From: Actinomycetota bacterium
GTDB taxonomy: Bacteria > Actinomycetota > Acidimicrobiia > Acidimicrobiales > Palsa-688
NCBI GenBank assembly: GCA_023489205.1
Contig: JAMDDF010000148.1
Location: 675 to 9,079 of the forward strand
Reading direction: 5' to 3'
DNA: 8,405 nucleotides
Part shown: in pieces, positions 1 through 5,273 of the stretch
How the letters are laid out: each line of letters starts with the position of its first letter
Position numbering within the stretch: position 1 is the stretch's first letter
Notes under the pieces: model-generated
Database searches by the model: none
The model's input: only the letters and a program-made list of their open reading frames with translations
What the model was told of the DNA's origin: nothing
Position numbers and translations under genes: made by a program

Positions 1-427
1 ATGGTGGCGTGACAACCTCCCAGCTGAGGCCTTGGAAAAGCGCTTGGCGCAGCTTTATAAGGACCTGCGCCAGCTCCTTCAACGTCTCTCGCCTGACGTA
101 GTCGTAGTCGAGCGGGTGCTTTTCCAAGCTAACGCTAGGACCGCCATGTCGGTCGGGCAGGCGAGCGGGCTGGCGCTCGCGGCAGCGGGCGAAGCTGGGG
201 TGGCCGTCGTCCAGTACAGCCCCAATGAGGTGAAGCAAGCTGTTACTGGCTGGGGCAATGCCGGCAAGGCGCAGGTCCAGCGCATGGTCCAAGCGCTCCT
301 CGACCTCCCCGAGAGGCCCTCTCCCCCAGACCGGGCTGATGCGCTAGCTCTTGCGCTCTGCCACCTGGCTAGCGCCCCGCTGGCCAGGGCGGCTGCCAAG
401 GCCATCGCGGCAGGTAGGGCGCGGTGA
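1..427 (+). CDS. ruvC: Holliday junction resolvase RuvC, 5' truncated by window edge
   Basis: RuvC is the dimeric endonuclease that nicks two opposite strands of a Holliday junction after RuvAB branch migration. The reading frame is open from base 2, giving 141 visible residues. About 35 N-terminal residues are outside the window, including the first catalytic Asp of the GIDPG motif. Three of the four RNase H-like acidic residues are visible, numbered from the first visible codon: E37 in VVVVERVLF, and D110 and D113 in PDRADALALA (E. coli E66, D138, D141). The segments SVGQASG, NEVKQAVTGWGNAGKAQVQ and the Arg-containing C-terminus also match the family. The residue aligned with E. coli F69, which stacks on junction DNA, is Leu (L40), followed by Phe. 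The TGA stop overlaps the ruvA GTG by 4 nt. Family assignment is secure; the true start cannot be seen. Confidence 0.97.
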   Translation, partial: WWRDNLPAEALEKRLAQLYKDLRQLLQRLSPDVVVVERVLFQANARTAMSVGQASGLALAAAGEAGVAVVQYSPNEVKQAVTGWGNAGKAQVQRMVQALLDLPERPSPPDRADALALALCHLASAPLARAAAKAIAAGRAR

Positions 428-1149
428 TCGGGTCGCTGCGGGGCACGCTGGTCGAGCGGGTGCTGCGTTCTGAGCACCAGGCGGAGCTACTCGTGGAGGC
501 TGGCGGGGTCGGCTACCGGGTGTTCGTCCCGGCAGGTGCCGTGCCCAGCGCAGGAGAGCCTGGTGGGCTTTGCTTCCTCTGGGTCCATACCCATGTGCGC
601 GAGGATGCCCTGGCTCTTTACGGTTTTGCCTCAAGGCAAGAGCGTGATTGTTTCGAGCTCTTGTTAGGGGCGCGTGGAGTTGGGCCAGCCGTAGCCCTCG
701 CAATGCTCTCAGTGCTGACGCCGGCCGTTTTGCGCAGGGCGGTGCTCGAGGGGGACGCTGACGCCTTGACGCTCGTGCCCGGTATAGGTAACAAGACGGC
801 GGCTCGGCTCGTGCTCGAGCTAGCCCCGCGGTTTGAGGCTGCACCATGGGTGGGCACTGGCGGCGACGAGGCAGGGGCCGAGGAGGTCTTTGGCGAGCCT
901 GCAGCGGGAGCCCGGATTTCCGGCGGGGGGGCGTCAGCGCCGGCCAGTGCCAACGGGGCCGGGGAGGGTGCGCCCCACGAGGCGAGCGGCGCCGACCGCG
1001 CTATGCGGCGCGAGGAGGTCAAGGCCGCGCTGACGTCGCTCGGCTACAGTGCCGACGAGGTGAGGGCGGCGCTCGCAAGGCTGCCTTTGGAAGGGCAGGT
1101 TGAGGACCTCCTGCGGCACGCGCTCCAAGAGCTGGCTGGTTGCCGGTGA
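424..1149 (+). CDS. ruvA: Holliday junction branch migration protein RuvA
   Basis: RuvA forms tetramers that hold the Holliday junction in a square-planar form and dock the RuvB hexamers. The protein has 241 residues, compared with about 200 in E. coli. Domain I (OB fold) spans about 1-66 and includes the acidic-pin pair E60-D61 in [11 protein letters not shown]. Domain II carries two helix-hairpin-helix motifs, [12 protein letters not shown] (82-93) and [12 protein letters not shown] (118-129). Domain III, which contacts RuvB, spans about 197-239 ([18 protein letters not shown]). The linker between domains II and III (about 137-196) is expanded to roughly 60 residues of Gly, Ala, Ser and Glu. 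The GTG start overlaps the ruvC stop as GTGA and gives the canonical N-terminus MIGSLRG. The Shine-Dalgarno is only weak (AGG/AGGG around 412-419), which fits translational coupling to ruvC. Confidence 0.97.
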   Translation: MIGSLRGTLVERVLRSEHQAELLVEAGGVGYRVFVPAGAVPSAGEPGGLCFLWVHTHVREDALALYGFASRQERDCFELLLGARGVGPAVALAMLSVLTPAVLRRAVLEGDADALTLVPGIGNKTAARLVLELAPRFEAAPWVGTGGDEAGAEEVFGEPAAGARISGGGASAPASANGAGEGAPHEASGADRAMRREEVKAALTSLGYSADEVRAALARLPLEGQVEDLLRHALQELAGCR

Positions 1150-2213
1150 GCTCTGCAGGTGACGGCGAAGCCCGCCTCTTGGCGCCAGCTGCCGGCCCAG
1201 CGGAAGAAGCAGAGGAGCTGACGCTCCGGCCCCGGCGGCTGTCGGAGTTCGTTGGCCAGGCCCAGCTAAAAGAGCACCTTTCAATAATGCTTGAGGCGGC
1301 ACGCCGGCGCGGCGAGGCCGTCGATCACATGCTGTTCGCCGGGCCACCTGGGCTCGGCAAGACCTCCCTAGCTGGCATAGTGGCCAACGAGATGCAGGCG
1401 GGCTTCCGGGTGACCTCGGGGCCTGCGCTTGTCCGCGCAGGGGACTTGGCGGCACTTCTTACCAACCTTTCCGAAGGTGACGTCCTCTTCGTGGACGAGA
1501 TCCATCGCCTTGCTAGGCCCGTAGAGGAGATCCTCTACCCAGCGATGGAGGATTTCCAGCTCGACGTCGTGCTTGGGAAGGGGCCGGCAGCGAGGTCGTT
1601 GCGCCTTGACCTGCCCCGTTTCACCCTTGTTGGGGCGACCACGCGCACTGGCCTTATAACTGGGCCACTTCGCGACCGCTTCGGCCTCGTGGCGCGCCTG
1701 GACTACTACGAGGTGGGCGAGCTCGAGATGATCGTCCGTCGCTCAGCTGGTCTACTCGGGGCCCGGCTCGACCAAGGTGGGGGGGCGGAAATATCCAAGC
1801 GCTCGCGTGGCACGCCACGCCTTGCGAACAGGCTCCTAAAGCGCGTGCGCGACTATGCAGAGGTCCGCGGGGACGGCATGATCGACCAGAAGGTGGCCAT
1901 GGCAGGCCTTGAGCTTTTTCAAGTTGACGAGCTCGGCCTCGACAAGGTTGACCGGGCAATATTGGAAGCAACCTGCGCACGCTTTGGAGGTGGCCCGGTT
2001 GGGCTCAGCACGTTGGCCGTGGCGGTGGGCGAAGCGCCCGAGACCCTGGAGGACGTCTATGAGCCTTTCTTGCTCCAGCTGGGGATGCTGATGCGGACAC
2101 CTCGGGGACGGGTTGCGACGCCATTGGCATTTGAGCACCTTGGCTTGCCCGCTCCGGCGTTGCCCGGTGGTGCCCCCGCCGCCGGTGACCCAGCGCTCAG
2201 CCTGTGGGGCTAG
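1146..2213 (+). CDS. ruvB: Holliday junction branch migration ATPase RuvB
   Basis: RuvB is the AAA+ hexameric motor that pumps DNA through the RuvA-bound junction. With the GTG start at 1146 it has 355 residues, a normal length. Visible motifs are Walker A GPPGLGKT (66-73), Walker B LFVDEI (114-119), the RuvA-contacting hairpin region around GKGPAARS, sensor 1 VGATTR (about 162-167), the arginine-finger segment GPLRDRFG (173-180), sensor 2 [12 protein letters not shown] (222-233), and a C-terminal winged helix ending in [10 protein letters not shown] chose GTG 1146 because it overlaps the ruvA stop as GTGA, exactly like the ruvC/ruvA junction. A TTG at 1140 in the same frame would add two residues and cannot be excluded. 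The first 25 residues or so are a poorly conserved Ala/Glu-rich leader. No truncation or missing catalytic residue is seen. Confidence 0.98.
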   Translation: MSSAGDGEARLLAPAAGPAEEAEELTLRPRRLSEFVGQAQLKEHLSIMLEAARRRGEAVDHMLFAGPPGLGKTSLAGIVANEMQAGFRVTSGPALVRAGDLAALLTNLSEGDVLFVDEIHRLARPVEEILYPAMEDFQLDVVLGKGPAARSLRLDLPRFTLVGATTRTGLITGPLRDRFGLVARLDYYEVGELEMIVRRSAGLLGARLDQGGGAEISKRSRGTPRLANRLLKRVRDYAEVRGDGMIDQKVAMAGLELFQVDELGLDKVDRAILEATCARFGGGPVGLSTLAVAVGEAPETLEDVYEPFLLQLGMLMRTPRGRVATPLAFEHLGLPAPALPGGAPAAGDPALSLWG

Positions 2214-2241
2214 CGGATGCCGCTACGATTTGCGCGCGAGC

Positions 2242-3321
2242 ATGGAAGTTCCTGACTACGACCTCCCCGCGGAGGCAATAGCGCAGTCACCGGCCGAGCC
2301 GCGCGACACAGCGCGCCTGCTCAACGCTCTCAGCCAGCCGCCCGAGCACCTTCGCGTTAGCGACCTGCCCCGCTTGGTCGGCGAGGGAGACGTCTTGGTG
2401 GTCAACACGTCCCGGGTAGTGCCGGCTCGCCTCTTGTTGCACAAACGGACCGGCGGTGCAGCCGAGGTACTCCTGCTCGAGACGCTGCCGGGGCATGGCG
2501 CCTGGGAGGCTATGGTGCGGCCTGGACGCCGCCTGCCGCCGGGGACCGTCTTGTGGGCTTCGCCGGTGGGCGTGGACAGCTGCGGAGCCAGAGCTGGCGT
2601 AGGGGCCGGCGAACTGGCTCCGGCCGCGCCCGATGCCTGGGTGCCCGTGGTGGAGGTTGGAGAGCGGTTGCCGGGCGGCACGCGGCAGGTGAGGAGCCTC
2701 GTCGAGGACCTCTCCGGTTACGGCGAGCTCGCTCTGCCCCCCTACATCCACCAACGCTTGGCGGACCCCGAGCGCTACCAGACCGTCTACTCAGACCGCC
2801 CGGGTAGCGTTGCCGCGCCTACGGCAGGGTTGCACCTGACCCCAGAGGTCCTGGCGGCTTGCCGGGCTCGCGGTGCCAAGGTTGTGGCGCTGGACCTGGC
2901 CGTCGGCCCAGGGACGTTCAAGCCGATCAAGACGGGCCAGGTCGAGGACCACGAGATGCATGCGGAGCGCTACTTCGTGCCAGAGGTCACCTGGGAGGCG
3001 TGCCAGGAGGCCAAGCGTCGTAATGGGCGCGTTATAGCAGTGGGCACAACGAGCGTCCGGGCCTTGGAGTCGGCCGCCTCCACCGGTGCCCTTGAGGGCA
3101 GGACCGAGCTCTTCATCCGTCCCGGGCACCTTTTCTCGGTCGTAGACGTCCTCATGACGAACTTCCACCAGCCAAGGAGCACCCTGTTGGTGCTGTTGGA
3201 GGCCTTCGCTGGCCCCCGCTGGCGTGATCTCTACGCCAGCGCGTTGGCCGAGGGCTACCGCTTTTTGTCCTTCGGCGACGCGATGATCGTTGCGAGCGGT
3301 GTTCGAGCTGCAAGCCGCTGA
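2242..3321 (+). CDS. queA: S-adenosylmethionine:tRNA ribosyltransferase-isomerase QueA
   Basis: QueA transfers and rearranges the ribosyl part of SAM onto preQ1 at tRNA position 34, forming epoxyqueuosine, the step after Tgt. The ATG at 2242 gives 359 residues (E. coli has 356) beginning MEVPDYDLP. A TTG at 2230 would add four residues and cannot be excluded; neither start has a strong Shine-Dalgarno. Family motifs are IAQSPAEPRD (13-22), VLVVNTSRVVPARL (51-64), LPGGTRQVR (143-151), PGSVAAPTAGLH (187-198), VGPGTFKPIK (221-230), EDHEMHAERY (235-244), VIAVGTTSVRALES (264-277), VVDVLMTNFHQPRSTL (300-315) and YRFLSFGDAMI (339-349). An Ala/Gly-rich insertion lies at about 111-131. The usual His of the LHVG motif is Ala220. 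The gene starts 28 nt after ruvB, and its end overlaps tgt. No preQ1 riboswitch fits in that gap. Confidence 0.97.
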   Translation: MEVPDYDLPAEAIAQSPAEPRDTARLLNALSQPPEHLRVSDLPRLVGEGDVLVVNTSRVVPARLLLHKRTGGAAEVLLLETLPGHGAWEAMVRPGRRLPPGTVLWASPVGVDSCGARAGVGAGELAPAAPDAWVPVVEVGERLPGGTRQVRSLVEDLSGYGELALPPYIHQRLADPERYQTVYSDRPGSVAAPTAGLHLTPEVLAACRARGAKVVALDLAVGPGTFKPIKTGQVEDHEMHAERYFVPEVTWEACQEAKRRNGRVIAVGTTSVRALESAASTGALEGRTELFIRPGHLFSVVDVLMTNFHQPRSTLLVLLEAFAGPRWRDLYASALAEGYRFLSFGDAMIVASGVRAASR

Positions 3322-4429
3322 CGGCGCGGCCCGGGCGGGCTTCGTGGCTACGCCGAGGGGCGGCTTCGCGACCCCCTGCTTTATGCCGGTCGGCTCGCGA
3401 GGGGTCCTCAGGCTGCTAGCAGCAGATGACCTCGACCGGTTGGGCGCCGAGGTCGTGCTGGCCAATACCTACCACTTGATGTTGCGCCCCGGCGCAGAGG
3501 TTGTCCAAGCGCTCGGGGGCTTGCACGGCTTCTCGGGCTGGCAGGGGCACTTCCTCACCGACTCCGGTGGCTACCAGGTGATGTCGCTTCCCAGCTCCGT
3601 GGACGAGGTCGGAGTGCAGTTCCGCTCGGCCTACGACGGCTCAGTTCATATGCTCACGCCCGAGGGGGCTGTCCAGGCCCAAAAGGCCCTCGGGTCCGAT
3701 ATCGCGATGGTGCTGGACGTGTGCGTCGGGCTTCCTGCCCAGCGCGGGGCCATCGAGGAAGCTGGCCAGCGCACGCTCGCCTGGGCAGAGCGCTCCCTCG
3801 CCGCCCACGGCGTAGCTGACCAGCTCCTTTTTGGGATCGTGCAGGGCGGCACGGAGCCAGACCTTCGTGAGGCGTACGCGGGGCGTCTAGGGTCGATGCC
3901 CTTCGACGGTTATGGGATCGGGGGGTTGTCCGTCGGGGAGTCGCCAGCTGAGACGCTGGGTGCGCTGTCAGCTGCTCTTGGCGCCTTGCCGGCCGGGAAG
4001 CCGCGTTACCTGATGGGTGTCGGCGACCCCTACCTTCTCGTACGGGCTATCGGCATGGGGGTCGACATGTTCGACTGCGTGTTGCCGACCCGCCTTGGGC
4101 GCCACGGCACGGCTCTCACCGGCGCCGGTAGGGTCGCCGTCAAGGCCGCTCGTTTTACGACCGACAGCGGCCCCGTGGACCCGACCTGTGGGTGCCCGGT
4201 GTGCCGGCGCTACAGCCGGGGCTACCTGCGGCACCTGTTCAACGTGGGAGAGCCCAGCGCCGGCAGGTTGCTCAGCTTGCACAACCTGGCTTGGCTGTTG
4301 GCGCTGGTGAGGCGGGCGCGTGAGGCTGTGTTCGCTGGCACATTGGCGGAGTTGGAGGCCGACATCGCTGAGCGCTGGGCCCCTCGAGGGGGCGCGATTC
4401 ACAGTGCGCGCCCCGGGCGGCTAGTCTGA
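3299..4429 (+). CDS. tgt: tRNA-guanine(34) transglycosylase Tgt
   Basis: Tgt exchanges guanine 34 in GUN anticodons for preQ1, committing the tRNA to queuosine. From GTG 3299 it has 376 residues, nearly the E. coli length of 375. A TTG at 3290 adds three residues; an in-frame stop at 3284-3286 rules out anything earlier. Key residues are the general-base Asp D88 in LTDSGGYQVMSL, the nucleophile D259 in DMFDCVLPTR, and the zinc ligands C297, C299 and C302 (CGCPVC) with H328 (LLSLHNLAW). C142 in LDVCVGLPA and V212 in GGLSVGE match positions that select preQ1 in bacterial enzymes (Z. mobilis C158 and V233). The Glu usual between that Asp and Cys (DEC) is Val here. The start overlaps queA by 23 nt, so the two queuosine genes are likely translated in a coupled way. 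Confidence 0.98.
   Translation: MFELQAADGAARAGFVATPRGGFATPCFMPVGSRGVLRLLAADDLDRLGAEVVLANTYHLMLRPGAEVVQALGGLHGFSGWQGHFLTDSGGYQVMSLPSSVDEVGVQFRSAYDGSVHMLTPEGAVQAQKALGSDIAMVLDVCVGLPAQRGAIEEAGQRTLAWAERSLAAHGVADQLLFGIVQGGTEPDLREAYAGRLGSMPFDGYGIGGLSVGESPAETLGALSAALGALPAGKPRYLMGVGDPYLLVRAIGMGVDMFDCVLPTRLGRHGTALTGAGRVAVKAARFTTDSGPVDPTCGCPVCRRYSRGYLRHLFNVGEPSAGRLLSLHNLAWLLALVRRAREAVFAGTLAELEADIAERWAPRGGAIHSARPGRLV
4398..4427 (+). promoter_or_regulatory. Candidate sigma70-type promoter for yajC-secD-secF
   Basis: TTCACA at 4398-4403 matches the -35 consensus TTGACA at five of six positions. After an 18-nt spacer, TAGTCT at 4422-4427 fits the loose TANNNT -10 pattern. Transcription would begin near 4434, within the 73-nt gap, leaving a leader of about 70 nt before yajC. 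The elements lie inside the last codons of tgt. This is pattern matching in a GC-rich background and remains tentative; read-through from tgt could be the main source of yajC mRNA. Confidence 0.28.
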
Positions 4430-4492
4430 ACCTGCTTATGTCAGGCTCCCGAGCCCAGGGGCCAAGCTAGTGTTGCGGTGCCCAGACGGCAC

Positions 4493-4496
4493 GGAG
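4493..4496 (+). promoter_or_regulatory. Shine-Dalgarno site for yajC
   Basis: GGAG lies 6 nt before the ATG at 4503 and is followed by an AT-rich TAATAA spacer, unusual in this GC-rich stretch and likely to keep the start unstructured. It supports ATG 4503 as the yajC start, and therefore the long N-terminal extension of the protein. Confidence 0.75.
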
Positions 4497-4502
4497 TAAT
4501 AA

Positions 4503-5255
4503 ATGCACCCATTAATCGGCAGGCCCTTGTTGCTCGCTGTTGCGAGCGCGGCCAGCAAAACTACAACGACTACCAAGTCCTCCTCGGGTGGCGGGTCTGA
4601 GTTCCTGCTCGTCATCATCGTCCTGTTTGCCCTGCTCTACTTCCTTCTGATCCGTCCCAACCAGCGTCGCAGGATGCAGGCGGTACGCCAGAGCCGGACC
4701 TTTGGCGTGGGCGACGAGGTGGTGGCAGGCGGCATGATGGGCCGGGTTGCTCGCCTCGGTGACGAAGAGGTGGACGTCGAGGTCTCCGACGGCGTCGTGA
4801 TCTCGTTCGTACCTCAAGCCGTGCAGCTTCGCTCTGCGTACCAGGCCAACCAGCAGCGCCGCAGCGGTGGCCTTTTCGGTGGGGGCGCAGGGGCCTACGG
4901 CGGTTCTGCTGCCACCGGGCGAAACGGCGCTGGTGCAGGTGCAGGCATGCCTTCCAGCGGGCCCTCCAGCGGCAGCGTCTTTGCCAACTCTGGCGCTGAG
5001 AGCGAGGGCGACGACGGCTTTACCCCTGCGGAGCCCACCCCCGACGACGAGGGGGCCGAGGCATCTTGGTCGTCGGCTGGCACAGAGGCAACTGTGCCAG
5101 GGGAGGGGGCCCAACCCCAAGGAGCCCCAGAGGCAACTGGTGAGGTCTGGCCTGGTACTGCCGAGAGCGAGGCGCCTGCTAGACGCGCCGCGACCTCTGG
5201 GCGCCGGCGCTCGGGCGGGGGCAGCGCGTCCGGCGGGGCCGGCCGGGGGGCTTAG
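4503..5255 (+). CDS. yajC: Preprotein translocase accessory subunit YajC, with extended N- and C-termini
   Basis: YajC is a small single-span membrane protein that associates with SecD and SecF at the SecYEG translocon; its exact role is not well defined. The conserved core is clear: a transmembrane helix at about 33-50 (EFLLVIIVLFALLYFLLI), the family signature RPNQRRR at 51-57, and a small beta domain at about 62-110 containing GDEVVAGGMMGRV. The Arg cluster after the helix places the C-terminus in the cytoplasm. The protein has 250 residues, compared with about 110 in E. coli. Residues 1-32 form an extra Thr/Ser/Gly-rich segment preceded by a short hydrophobic stretch, which might be a weak signal sequence. 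Residues 115-250 are low complexity: Gly/Ala-rich, then acidic (about 166-223), then Arg-rich at the end. secD follows after 18 nt. Confidence 0.94.
   Translation: MHPLIGRPLLLAVASAASKTTTTTKSSSGGGSEFLLVIIVLFALLYFLLIRPNQRRRMQAVRQSRTFGVGDEVVAGGMMGRVARLGDEEVDVEVSDGVVISFVPQAVQLRSAYQANQQRRSGGLFGGGAGAYGGSAATGRNGAGAGAGMPSSGPSSGSVFANSGAESEGDDGFTPAEPTPDDEGAEASWSSAGTEATVPGEGAQPQGAPEATGEVWPGTAESEAPARRAATSGRRRSGGGSASGGAGRGA
5077..5100 (+). repeat. Perfect 9-bp inverted repeat (RNA hairpin) inside yajC
   Basis: CTGGCACAG (5077-5085) and CTGTGCCAG (5092-5100) are exact reverse complements separated by the 6-nt loop AGGCAA. In mRNA this would form a stable hairpin within the sequence for the low-complexity YajC tail, about 170 nt before secD. 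No T tract follows, so it does not look like an intrinsic terminator. Confidence 0.7.
5083..5139 (+). repeat. In-frame 12-bp direct repeat in the yajC tail
   Basis: CAGAGGCAACTG occurs at 5083-5094 and again at 5128-5139. The copies are 45 nt apart, an exact multiple of three, so both are read in the same frame and encode TEAT and PEAT. The first copy forms the loop and inner stem of the hairpin at 5077-5100. The arrangement fits local duplication during growth of a disordered tail. Confidence 0.6.
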
Positions 5256-5262
5256 GTAGGAG
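5256..5262 (+). promoter_or_regulatory. Shine-Dalgarno site for secD
   Basis: GTAGGAG begins directly after the yajC stop codon and ends 11 nt before the GTG at 5274. It is the best ribosome-binding sequence in the gap and supports GTG 5274, which gives a short basic N-terminus leading straight into the first membrane helix. Confidence 0.65.
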
Positions 5263-5273
5263 CGAGCGCCAAC

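Noticed and set aside
833..1103. Alternative + strand frames within ruvA that could suggest a frameshift
   Set aside because: The main ruvA frame is continuous and domain III follows correctly, so the other frames are GC-driven shadows of the linker.
344..1455. Several antisense frames opposite ruvC, ruvA and the start of ruvB
   Set aside because: All are shadows of the sense genes, with Arg/Pro/Ala-rich translations and no family motif.
2214..2241. Possible preQ1 riboswitch or promoter before queA
   Set aside because: The gap is only 28 nt, too short for the full aptamer plus expression platform and without promoter-like hexamers.
2791..3465. Antisense open frame of about 224 codons opposite queA and tgt
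   Set aside because: It lies wholly opposite two well-recognised genes, its translation has no recognisable motif, and long antisense frames are expected in high-GC coding DNA.
4118..4129. 12-bp palindrome ACCGGCGCCGGT in tgt
   Set aside because: It is composed almost entirely of G and C within a conserved gene and has no associated signal.
4444..4455. GGCTC-CC-GAGCC inverted repeat after tgt as a terminator
   Set aside because: The stem is at most 4-5 bp with too small a loop, and no T tract follows.
4473..4502. TTGCGG and TAATAA before yajC as a leaderless promoter
   Set aside because: The -35 match is only three of six, and the -10 would overlap the Shine-Dalgarno spacer and start codon, which are better explained as translation signals.
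4512..4514. TTA leucine codon near the start of yajC as a Streptomyces-like regulatory switch
   Set aside because: TTA also occurs in ruvA (664-666) and in secF, so it is not reserved for regulated genes here.
4512..5120. Antisense open frame of about 202 codons opposite yajC
   Set aside because: The translation is Ala/Arg/Gly-rich with no domain and mirrors the low-complexity yajC tail. No convincing start site is seen.
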